The notes under the pieces are model-generated. The model did not search any database and was not told the origin of the DNA. It saw only the letters and a program-made list of their open reading frames with translations. A stretch of DNA of 64,000 nt, from contig NZ_CAKKLP010000002.1 of the NCBI RefSeq assembly GCF_918698085.1, positions 1-64,000 of the forward strand, given 5' to 3'. Below, in pieces: positions 25,539-33,084 of this stretch. The position numbers and the translations under genes are program-made. Each line of letters opens with the position of its first letter. Position 1 is the first letter of the stretch. This DNA is from Chryseobacterium sp. Bi04 (GTDB lineage: Bacteria; Bacteroidota; Bacteroidia; Flavobacteriales; Weeksellaceae).

Positions 25539-25674
25539 TTAAAATCGGGTTATTTTCACAATGAAGATAATCATTTTTATGAAGTATGAAGTAAAGATAG
25601 GATTGTTAAAAGGAAATTCCAAATATTACCATCTGGCATTATTATGGATCAGTAGGTTCTTATTGAGGCAGAAA

Positions 25675-25708
25675 TTGTTTCGGAATCCTTGTAAAATTAA
25701 TATCTTCG
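25675..25708 (+). promoter_or_regulatory. Promoter of the Nif3/DUF164 pair
   Basis: TTG (25675-25677), 23-base spacer, TATCTTCG (25701-25708); ATG at 25731. Confidence 0.6.
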
Positions 25709-25730
25709 CTGTAACTGTAAAAATAGACTA

Positions 25731-26828
25731 ATGAAGCTAAGAGCTGTAATTTCAAAGATTGAAGAGGAAATAAGTATCAGACAGGCAGAAGATTTTGATA
25801 ATGTGGGATTGCTGTGTGGTGTTCCGGATCGGGATGTGAGTGGAATTCTGGTGTGTCATGATGCATTGGAAAATGTAGTGGAAGAGGCGATCCTGAAAAA
25901 CTGTAATCTGATTGTCTGTTTTCATCCTATCATATTTTCAGGGCTAAAATCCTTAACCGGTAAAAATTATGTTGAAAAAGCTGTTTTAAAGGCTATTGAA
26001 AATAAAATTGCCATTTATGCTATTCATACAGCATTTGATAATGATTTCTTTGGAGTGAACTACGGAATATGCAGTCAGCTGGGATTAAAGAACATGAAAA
26101 TTCTTCAGCCTAAAGAAAATAACCTGAAACAACTGACGGTTTTTGTACCTAAAGACTATTCTGAAAAGGTAAAAGAGGCTATGTTTTCAGCAGGAGCCGG
26201 AAATATAGGCTTTTATGATGAATGCAGTTTTACAGTCAACGGGAACGGGACATTTAAGCCGGTAGAAGGTTCCAATCCATTTTCCGGAGAGCAGAATATC
26301 CGTGAGAATGCTGATGAGGATATGATTTCCGTAATTTTTGAATCCTATAAACAGGGGCAGATCATTGGTGCAATGAAAGCTGCGCATCCATATGAAGAGG
26401 TGGCCCATCAGGTGTACAATCTGGATAATAAAAACCATCATGCAGGACTTGGAATGTATGGAGAGCTTGCGGAAGAAATGGATGAGAAAGATTTTCTGCA
26501 GTTTGTAAAAGAAAAATTCAGTCTTGAGGTGATAAAACATTCTGCCTTTACTCATAAAAAAATAAAAAAAGTAGGCGTTCTCGGAGGATCCGGAGCCAGT
26601 GGTATAAGAGCTGCAATGTCCAAAAAATGTGATGCTTATCTCACAGGGGATCTTAAATATCACGATTATTTTTTAGCTGAGTCTAAAATGCTGATCTGTG
26701 ATATAGGCCATTATGAATCAGAACAATTTGTAAGTCAACAATTATTTGAAATTTTATCACAAAAATTTAGTACATTTGCAATTTCAAAATCTATTGAAAA
26801 AACAAACCCAGTAAATTATTTCATTTAA
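25731..26828 (+). CDS. Nif3-like dinuclear metal center protein (DUF34)
   Basis: 365 residues, the long form with an inserted CutA/PII-like domain (about 125-235) inside the Nif3 fold. Metal ligands are visible: H65 (CFHPIIF), H99 and D103 (AIHTAFDN) and the C-terminal GHYESEQ with His and Glu. The family forms a toroidal hexamer with a two-metal site; its biological reaction is not settled, and annotation as GTP cyclohydrolase I type 2 is doubtful. The next gene starts three bases after the stop; Nif3 followed by a DUF164 coiled-coil protein is a conserved bacterial pair. Confidence 0.92.
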   Translation: MKLRAVISKIEEEISIRQAEDFDNVGLLCGVPDRDVSGILVCHDALENVVEEAILKNCNLIVCFHPIIFSGLKSLTGKNYVEKAVLKAIENKIAIYAIHTAFDNDFFGVNYGICSQLGLKNMKILQPKENNLKQLTVFVPKDYSEKVKEAMFSAGAGNIGFYDECSFTVNGNGTFKPVEGSNPFSGEQNIRENADEDMISVIFESYKQGQIIGAMKAAHPYEEVAHQVYNLDNKNHHAGLGMYGELAEEMDEKDFLQFVKEKFSLEVIKHSAFTHKKIKKVGVLGGSGASGIRAAMSKKCDAYLTGDLKYHDYFLAESKMLICDIGHYESEQFVSQQLFEILSQKFSTFAISKSIEKTNPVNYFI

Positions 26829-26831
26829 CAT

Positions 26832-27608
26832 ATGGCAAAAACCAACGATATTTCAGTTGAAGAAAAATTAAGAGCTTTATACGATTTACAGATCATTGAT
26901 TCAAGATTGGATGAAATCCGAAATACTAGAGGAGAATTGCCAATTGAAGTTGAAGATCTTGAAATCGAGATTGAAGGTCTTGAGAAAAGAGCTGAAAAAT
27001 TTCATGCAGACATCAAAGAACAGGATGATCAGATTAAAACCAAGCATGAAGTTATTAACCATGCAAAAGCTTTAATTGAGAAATATAAATCTCAGCAGGA
27101 TAATGTAAGAAACAACAAAGAGTTTGAAGCATTAGGAAAAGAAATTGAATTTCAGGATCTGGAAATTCAGCTTGCTGATAAGAGAATTAAAGAATTCGGG
27201 GTTAAAATTGCTCACAAAAACGAAACTTTAAGCGAATTGAACGCAAAGATTGATGATTTAAAGAATCACTTGAAATTCAAGAAAGAAGAATTAAATGATC
27301 TTGTGTCTGAAACTCAAAAAGAAGAAGAATATCTTTTAGAGCAATCTAAAGAATTCGCAGGTAAAATTGATGAAAGATTATTGGCTTCTTACAACAGAAT
27401 CAGAACAAACTCTATCAACGGTCTTGCAGTAGTAGGATTAGAAAGAGGGGCTCCAAAAGGATCTTTCTTCACTATTCCTCCTCAAAAGCAGATGGAAATT
27501 GCTCAGAGAAAGAAAATCATTATTGACGAACACTCTGGAAAAATCCTTGTAGACGATGAGTTGGTAATGGAAGAAAACGAAAAAATGAAATCTGTAATTA
27601 AATTCTAA
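26832..27608 (+). CDS. DUF164 coiled-coil protein (zinc-ribbon family, cysteines lost)
   Basis: 258 residues. Residues about 10-185 are a long antiparallel coiled coil rich in Glu, Lys and Leu; the C-terminal 55 residues align with the C4 zinc ribbon of the family (FFTIPPQKQMEI, then KIIIDEHSGKILVDDEL). In ordinary members two CxxC pairs hold zinc; this protein has no cysteine at all, the second pair reading HSG in place of a Cys-containing knuckle. The fold is probably kept without metal. Translation is likely coupled to the Nif3 gene. Role unknown; family members are suspected to act with nucleic acids or as scaffolds. Confidence 0.85.
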   Translation: MAKTNDISVEEKLRALYDLQIIDSRLDEIRNTRGELPIEVEDLEIEIEGLEKRAEKFHADIKEQDDQIKTKHEVINHAKALIEKYKSQQDNVRNNKEFEALGKEIEFQDLEIQLADKRIKEFGVKIAHKNETLSELNAKIDDLKNHLKFKKEELNDLVSETQKEEEYLLEQSKEFAGKIDERLLASYNRIRTNSINGLAVVGLERGAPKGSFFTIPPQKQMEIAQRKKIIIDEHSGKILVDDELVMEENEKMKSVIKF

Positions 27609-27626
27609 TTATCGATTTTAAATAAT

Positions 27627-27662
27627 ACAAAAGCTGTTTCAGAGATGAGGCAGCTTTTTTTA
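27627..27662 (+). terminator. Rho-independent terminator after DUF164 gene
   Basis: AAAAGCTG...CAGCTTTT hairpin with imperfect inner stem, then T run. Confidence 0.8.
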
Positions 27663-27840
27663 TAGTCTTTTTGAAATAGATGTTGCTTTTGGGAGATGGT
27701 TGTAAACACTGATGGCACAAATGTTTTCACAAATAACACAAATGCTTTTTAAACAGAACTTCTTCGCTGTTATGAAAATGCTGGTTTAGATTCCTTCGAA
27801 ATGACAAAACAGGACGTTGGGTGGTTTGAAATACTAAAAT

Positions 27841-27905
27841 ATTCAATAGAAACGGACTTTAGTCCGTTTATTTTAAGACCCCTATTCCAATGGCTTTAGC
27901 CTAAA
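27841..27905. repeat. Dispersed paired-hairpin element, copy 1
   Basis: TCAATAGAAACGG leads into hairpin AAACGGACT-TT-AGTCCGTTT (27850-27869), then 21 bases and a second hairpin with core GGCT-TT-AGCC (27892-27901). The same arrangement occurs at 31578-31640. The rest of the 360-base gap between the DUF164 terminator and the acyl-CoA ligase holds no gene. Confidence 0.65.
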
Positions 27906-27938
27906 CATTAAAAACATCATAATCTTTTTTTAAAGCAT

Positions 27939-27964
27939 AAAAAACCGCTCCAAAAGAAGCGGTT
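27939..27964 (-). terminator. Rho-independent terminator of acyl-CoA ligase gene
   Basis: Minus-strand arms AACCGCT and AGCGGTT (27943-27949, 27958-27964) with T run. Confidence 0.85.
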
Positions 27965-27970
27965 AGTGTT

Positions 27971-29749
27971 TTATTCATGATGATCATACATCTTATTGTA
28001 GAGGGACATAAATTTCTCTTTTACAGCCTTTCTTTTTAGCTTTAAAGTTGGAGTAAGCAGTCCGCTTTCAATACTCCATATTTCAGGAGTCAATTCAATC
28101 TTTTTGATTTTCTCCCAGTTTCCAAGGTGCTCATTAATATCCTCAATTTCTTTTTCTATCCTCTGTTTCAATTCAGTGCTTTTAGCAATCTCTTCAGGGG
28201 TAGCGCCAATATTTAAATTATTTCGCATGGCCCAGCTTTTTGCAAATTCAAAATCAGGCTGTACCAACGCACACGGCATTTTTTCACCATCACCCACAAC
28301 CATGATCTGTTCGATGAATTTAGATGCCTTTGCTAAATTTTCAATAGTTTGAGGTGCTATATATTTCCCGCCTGAAGTTTTGAACATTTCTTTTTTACGG
28401 TCTGTAATCTGTAAAAATCCATCACTGTCAATATGCCCGATATCTCCTGTTTTGAAAAATCCGTCTTCAGTAAAAGCTTCTTTGGTCATTTCTTCATTTT
28501 TGAAATACGCTTTGAATATAGAAGGTCCTTTTACTGTAATCTCGCCATCTTCCTGGATTTTTACCTTTAAATTATCTAAAGGTACCCCTACGGTTCCCAC
28601 TTTCATTTTTTCAAAGCTGTTCACCGAAATTACCGGAGATGTTTCCGTTAAGCCATATCCTTCCAAAATAGGAATTCCTGCATTCTGGAACATAAGGTTC
28701 AGTCTTGTAGATAAAGCTGCTGATCCGGAAACTAAAGTGACAATTTCACCTCCCAAGCCTTCTCTCCATTTAGAAAAGACCAGTTTATCTGCGATGATTT
28801 CCTGTATTCCGGATGGTTTTGAAATTTCTTTCTTCTTACTAATCAAATTTAAAGCCCAGAAGAATATTTTTGATTTCAACCCACCTGCAGAAGAACCGGT
28901 ATTATAAATCTTATCATACACCTTTTCTACCAGTCTCGGAACAACAGTCATATAATGAGGTTTCACTTCTTTTACGTTTTCTCCCATTTTTTCGATGCTT
29001 TCAGCAAAATAGAGTGAAAATCCTTTGTATTGGTAAAGATAAAACAGCATTCTTTCAAAAATATGACAGATAGGCAGGAAGCTTAATGCTCTTGTTTCCT
29101 TGTAGTCAAGGCTTCTTTTCTTGGGAATCCTTGGAATAGATCCCAATACATTAGAAACGATGTTATTGTGGGTCAGCATCACCCCTTTAGGTCTGCCGGT
29201 AGTTCCGGAAGTGTAAATAATCGTTGCCAGGTCTTCGGTATTGATAGCATTGGAGAGATCTTCTACTTCAATTTGTGTAGATTCATCCTTACCGAGATCC
29301 AGAATTTCTTTCCAGTTGGCAGCACCGCTTATATTGTCGAAAGTAAAGATCCCCTGTAGGCTGGGAATATTGTGTTTTACTTTCATTACTTTATTCAACA
29401 GCTCTTTGTCAGAAACAAAACAATACTGTATTTCTGCATTATTGAAGATGAATTCATAATCTTCCGGGGAGATACTGGGATAAACCGGTACCGAAACAAC
29501 ACCGATCTGAGACATTCCGAAATCCATGATAGCCCATTCCGTACGGGAATTGGTAGTAATCAATGCAATCTTATCTCCTGGTTTTATTCCCAGTTTCAGT
29601 AATCCTCTGGATATCTTATTTCCTTCATTAATAAACTCTTGGGTAGAAGTTTTTTTCCATTCACCATGGTATTTGGTGACAAACATATCCGCTTTAGGAT
29701 ATTTTTCCAAAGCGTAGTGAGGAATATCGAATAATCTCTTTATCGTCAT
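27971..29749 (-). CDS. Long-chain fatty acid-CoA ligase (AMP-forming)
   Basis: 592 residues, full length for the FadD15/long-chain acyl-CoA synthetase group. The P-loop-like adenylation motif IIYTSGTTGRPKG is near residues 177-189, the GYGLTETSP motif in the middle, and the hinge with the TGDIG and DRKKEMFKTSGGKYIAP motifs toward the end, the latter carrying the catalytic lysine region. It activates fatty acids as acyl-AMP then acyl-CoA on the cytoplasmic side for lipid synthesis or beta-oxidation. It diverges from an acyl-CoA dehydrogenase gene, so the two probably serve the same pathway. Confidence 0.9.
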   Translation of the reverse strand: MTIKRLFDIPHYALEKYPKADMFVTKYHGEWKKTSTQEFINEGNKISRGLLKLGIKPGDKIALITTNSRTEWAIMDFGMSQIGVVSVPVYPSISPEDYEFIFNNAEIQYCFVSDKELLNKVMKVKHNIPSLQGIFTFDNISGAANWKEILDLGKDESTQIEVEDLSNAINTEDLATIIYTSGTTGRPKGVMLTHNNIVSNVLGSIPRIPKKRSLDYKETRALSFLPICHIFERMLFYLYQYKGFSLYFAESIEKMGENVKEVKPHYMTVVPRLVEKVYDKIYNTGSSAGGLKSKIFFWALNLISKKKEISKPSGIQEIIADKLVFSKWREGLGGEIVTLVSGSAALSTRLNLMFQNAGIPILEGYGLTETSPVISVNSFEKMKVGTVGVPLDNLKVKIQEDGEITVKGPSIFKAYFKNEEMTKEAFTEDGFFKTGDIGHIDSDGFLQITDRKKEMFKTSGGKYIAPQTIENLAKASKFIEQIMVVGDGEKMPCALVQPDFEFAKSWAMRNNLNIGATPEEIAKSTELKQRIEKEIEDINEHLGNWEKIKKIELTPEIWSIESGLLTPTLKLKRKAVKEKFMSLYNKMYDHHE

Positions 29750-29890
29750 GATTTTTTAAGTAATTTATAAAGAAATCTAAATATAAGCATTTTTTTTAAT
29801 TTTTGAAGTTTGAATGAGATAATTGAATGTTTACCATAATATATTGATTATTTTATAACGATAAGTCGCTTTGAAGTCTACTTTTTTTAA

Positions 29891-29923
29891 CTAACTTCTA
29901 ATCACTCTATTCTAACTTCTAAT
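29891..29923. repeat. Direct repeat in the divergent fatty-acid gene region
   Basis: CTAACTTCTAAT at 29891-29902 and again at 29912-29923, 21 bases apart (two helical turns), between the acyl-CoA ligase and acyl-CoA dehydrogenase starts. Possible regulator sites; no regulator gene is adjacent. Confidence 0.4.
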
Positions 29924-29980
29924 TTATATTTCCAGATTTGCTTAAAAAGTGTAAATTTACGGCTATCTAATTATTTTTTT

Positions 29981-31120
29981 ATGAACTTTAATTTATCAGA
30001 AGAACAGTTGATGATTCAGCAGGCGGCAAGAGATTTTGCACAAAATGAATTATTACCTGGAGTTATTGAAAGAGACCGTGACCAGAAATTCCCTGCAGAA
30101 CAGGTTAAGAAAATGGGTGAGATGGGTCTTCTAGGAATGATGGTTGATCCACAGTATGGAGGGGCAGGTATGGACAGTGTTTCTTACGTTTTGGCAATGG
30201 AAGAAATTGCAAAAATAGATGCTTCAGCTGCTGTTGTAATGTCTGTAAACAATTCATTGGTTTGTGCCGGTCTTGAAAAGTTTGCTTCTGAAGAACAAAA
30301 AGTAAAATACCTTACTCCTCTTGCTAGCGGAAAGGTAATCGGAGCATTTGCATTATCTGAGCCTGAAGCAGGTTCTGATGCAACTTCTCAGAAAACAACG
30401 GCAGAAGATAAAGGAGATTACTATCTTTTAAATGGTATTAAAAACTGGATCACAAACGGTGGAACAGCTTCTTATTATATCGTAATTGCTCAAACTGACC
30501 CGGAGAAAAAACATAAAGGAATCAATGCTTTTATCGTAGAAAGAGGATGGGAAGGTTTTGAAATCGGACTGAAAGAAGACAAATTAGGAATCAGAGGAAG
30601 TGATACCCACTCTTTGATCTTTAATAATGTAAAAATACCGAAAGAAAACAGAATTGGTGAAGACGGATTCGGGTTCAACTTTGCAATGGCCGTGTTGAAC
30701 GGAGGAAGAATCGGAATTGCTTCTCAGGCATTAGGTATTGCCTCGGGAGCATATGAATTAGCTTTAAAATATGCTAAAACCAGAAAAGCTTTCAAAACCG
30801 AAATCATCAACCACCAGGCAATTGCTTTTAAATTAGCTGATATGGCTACTCAGATTACTGCAGCCAGAATGTTATGCTTCAAGGCAGCATGTGAAAAAGA
30901 TGAAGGAAAAGACATTTCCGAAAGCGGGGCTATGGCGAAACTATATGCTTCTCAGGTAGCGATGGATACTACTATTGAAGCAGTACAGGTCCACGGTGGA
31001 TACGGATATGTAAAAGAATATCACGTAGAAAGATTAATGAGAGATGCAAAAATCACTCAGATCTACGAAGGAACTTCTGAAATTCAGAAAATCGTGATCT
31101 CAAGAAGTATCGCAAAATAA
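29981..31120 (+). CDS. Acyl-CoA dehydrogenase
   Basis: 379 residues with the complete three-domain acyl-CoA dehydrogenase architecture: helical N-terminal domain (1-120), beta domain with the FAD-binding signature (ALSEPEAGSDA near 126-136 and the WITNGG motif) and C-terminal helical domain. The catalytic base is the Glu in IYEGTSEIQ near the end, the position used by short/medium-chain dehydrogenases. It removes two hydrogens from acyl-CoA in beta-oxidation and passes electrons to ETF. Chain length preference is not determinable. The next small gene starts 22 bases downstream and is probably co-transcribed. Confidence 0.92.
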   Translation: MNFNLSEEQLMIQQAARDFAQNELLPGVIERDRDQKFPAEQVKKMGEMGLLGMMVDPQYGGAGMDSVSYVLAMEEIAKIDASAAVVMSVNNSLVCAGLEKFASEEQKVKYLTPLASGKVIGAFALSEPEAGSDATSQKTTAEDKGDYYLLNGIKNWITNGGTASYYIVIAQTDPEKKHKGINAFIVERGWEGFEIGLKEDKLGIRGSDTHSLIFNNVKIPKENRIGEDGFGFNFAMAVLNGGRIGIASQALGIASGAYELALKYAKTRKAFKTEIINHQAIAFKLADMATQITAARMLCFKAACEKDEGKDISESGAMAKLYASQVAMDTTIEAVQVHGGYGYVKEYHVERLMRDAKITQIYEGTSEIQKIVISRSIAK

Positions 31121-31142
31121 CTATTTTTAAAACACACATTCT

Positions 31143-31508
31143 ATGAAAAAATCTTTGTGGATCACTCTCGGTGTCGTACTGCTATTGTTAGGAGTATTTG
31201 TATGGTATAAGTACTTCTTCGTCTTTGGAGAAGGCGTGAAATCCGGATACCTGAATTATGCCATGAAAAAAGGCTATGTCTTCAAAACGTATGAAGGTAA
31301 ACTGATTCAGGAAGGATTTGGAAAAGGTAAAGCAGGAGGTATTACAAGCTATGAGTTTGAATTTTCTGTGGATGACCCTGAAGTTTTCAAACAACTGGAA
31401 ACCAATAGCGGTAAAACCTTTGATCTCCATTACAAAGAATACAATGGGGCACTTCCCTGGAGAGGAAACACAAAGTTTGTCGTAGATAAAGTAGTGAATA
31501 TGAAATAA
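31143..31508 (+). CDS. Small membrane-anchored protein, unknown function
   Basis: 121 residues: one N-terminal hydrophobic helix (LWITLGVVLLLLGVFVWYKYFF, residues 5-26, basic start MKKS) and a small soluble beta-rich domain outside. The soluble part contains GYLNYAMKKGYVFKTYEGKL and ends in TKFVVDKV. I recognise it as a recurring flavobacterial protein without a known function. It follows the acyl-CoA dehydrogenase gene closely and has its own terminator, so it is the last gene of that unit. Confidence 0.75.
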   Translation: MKKSLWITLGVVLLLLGVFVWYKYFFVFGEGVKSGYLNYAMKKGYVFKTYEGKLIQEGFGKGKAGGITSYEFEFSVDDPEVFKQLETNSGKTFDLHYKEYNGALPWRGNTKFVVDKVVNMK

Positions 31509-31511
31509 CAG

Positions 31512-31537
31512 AAAGGCTTCCCATGTGGAGGCCTTTT
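31512..31537 (+). terminator. Rho-independent terminator
   Basis: Arms AAAGGCTTCC (31512-31521) and GGAGGCCTTT (31527-31536, one G-T pair). Confidence 0.8.
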
Positions 31538-31577
31538 AATGTATAATGTATAATGTGAACATTAAATACCTTCTACA

Positions 31578-31640
31578 TCAATAGAAACGGGCTTTAGCCT
31601 GTTTTTTTGAAAGAACCATCCAATTTGGCTTTAGCCAAAA
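31578..31640. repeat. Dispersed paired-hairpin element, copy 2
   Basis: TCAATAGAAACGG, hairpin AAACGGGCT-TT-AGCCTGTTT (31585-31604), 19 bases, hairpin TTTGGCT-TT-AGCCAAA (31624-31639). Against copy 1 at 27841 the stems differ but pairing is kept (A-T replaced by G-C in the first stem). Confidence 0.65.
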
Positions 31641-31703
31641 CCTAATAAGTAAAGAAGAATAGAAATCAACGCAACGCTGATTATTTAAATTCAAATTTCC
31701 AGC

Positions 31704-31733
31704 AAAAAAAATCTATCACGGGGATAGATTTTT
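31704..31733 (-). terminator. Rho-independent terminator of DUF4349 lipoprotein gene
   Basis: ATCTATC (31711-31717) and GATAGAT (31723-31729), flanked by A and T runs. Confidence 0.82.
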
Positions 31734-31737
31734 AATT

Positions 31738-32682
31738 CTAGTGAGAATCGTTACCAGGAAGGTTTTTATTCCTTTTTTTGTAAAAATAATATCCAATACC
31801 GCCAATCAGGAATAAAGGCCATAAGGGAAGGATAAACAAGAAAATAGAAGCAATAGCACCCCAACCGGATGAAATGGCTGCCAAAGATTTCTCTCCGAAG
31901 TTTTTAGGCTCTTTTTCAGTTTCTGTTTTGTCTGTAAGGCTTACTGAGATACTGCAAATAGCATTATCCGTATAGTCATTTCCTGAAACCTGAATGTTTT
32001 TACTCTCAATATCACCAATACTATTGTTTAAAGCATCCATTAAACCGTCAAAATTCTGAATAGGAACTTTAATGTCCATAGTATATACTTTTTGATCTTC
32101 ACGTCTGCGGTCTGCAGATTCTATATAAGAAAGATCTTCACTTTTGATATACCCGTTGTTTTTAAGGGCCTCTTCCTTAATGATTTCTTTTACCGTTTCG
32201 GCATTATCTGCTTTAATGGAGATCTGACCGGATTTTACCATTCTGTTTTTAGGCATGTTCAGTTCATAACTGTCATGTTTTGGCTTGTCTTTATAAATCA
32301 CTTTGGTTTCTTTGATCACCTTGGGAGCTGGAACATTAACTACTATTTTTTCAGACTTCTTTGCAGCAGAATCCTTTTTCTCCACCTTAGATTCCAGTTT
32401 TGTAGAGGCAATTTTATCAGATAAAGAATCTACAACCTTTGATGTATGTTCTATTTTTTGCTGGATCTCGTTTTTGGTATTTTCAAAATCTTTTATTTTG
32501 ATATTGGCAGAATCAAGAGTTTTGCTGATGGTATGGCTGGCATTGTCTATAGCTTCTGTAGCAACACTAGAAGCACTGTCTGCCGTCTGTATTGTTTTTT
32601 CAAGTTGAGATTGCGCAGCTTCTCCTTTTTTACACATAATAAAGGTGCTTGATATAGCTACCAGTAAGATGAACTTTTTCAT
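31738..32682 (-). CDS. DUF4349 domain lipoprotein
   Basis: 314 residues. The N-terminus is a lipoprotein signal (MKKFILLVAISSTFIMCKKG, lipid Cys17). A Ser/Ala/Lys-rich helical stretch (about 25-115) is followed by the DUF4349 domain (about 140-250, starting YELNMPKNRMVKSGQISIKADN and including a segment on pairs of residues DALNN), and a C-terminal transmembrane helix (about 278-302, FLFILPLWPLFLIGGIGYYFY) with a basic end. Predicted to sit in the envelope. The domain has no known activity. Single gene with its own terminator. Confidence 0.82.
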   Translation of the reverse strand: MKKFILLVAISSTFIMCKKGEAAQSQLEKTIQTADSASSVATEAIDNASHTISKTLDSANIKIKDFENTKNEIQQKIEHTSKVVDSLSDKIASTKLESKVEKKDSAAKKSEKIVVNVPAPKVIKETKVIYKDKPKHDSYELNMPKNRMVKSGQISIKADNAETVKEIIKEEALKNNGYIKSEDLSYIESADRRREDQKVYTMDIKVPIQNFDGLMDALNNSIGDIESKNIQVSGNDYTDNAICSISVSLTDKTETEKEPKNFGEKSLAAISSGWGAIASIFLFILPLWPLFLIGGIGYYFYKKRNKNLPGNDSH

Positions 32683-33029
32683 AACATTAATTTTTGATGA
32701 AGTAAAATTAGGAGGAGAGTGCCTGAAACCCTTGTAAATAGAATGTATTATGCTGGTAAAACGATAACTGCTATATTTCCAGTGTTTTGTATTTGTTTTA
32801 CAAGAGATTTACAAAGCCGTTTTGCAGATCCCATACTGCTTTTGATGGGATTTTACCAGGATATATTTGAATCTGTCAGACTTTATAGCTGAGTATATCT
32901 TTATTGATCCGAAGACTGAAGAGATTATGTAGATTTTTATGAAAATAAATAAAGGAAATAATCTTGGCTTAAAGCAAGACCTTTTTAGTTCCTCATAATC
33001 TTAAAGGAAAAGTATTCTTCTTTACAGAA
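32683..33029. other. Intergenic, no gene seen
   Basis: About 350 bases between the start of the DUF4349 gene and the prfC terminator. No coding frame of note. A short dyad CTTG-GCTTAAAG-CAAG occurs near 32965-32980, too weak to classify. Confidence 0.5.
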
Positions 33030-33060
33030 TAAAAAATCCGCAGAGAAAAACTCTGCGGAT
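33030..33060 (-). terminator. Rho-independent terminator of prfC
   Basis: Perfect 10-bp arms ATCCGCAGAG (33036-33045) and CTCTGCGGAT (33051-33060), minus-strand T run. Confidence 0.92.
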
Positions 33061-33084
33061 CTATGTTTTTAGCGATTCTGCTTA

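Noticed and set aside
28380..28907. 175-codon plus-strand frame opposite the acyl-CoA ligase
   Set aside because: Antisense shadow of a well-conserved enzyme; its translation resembles no protein.
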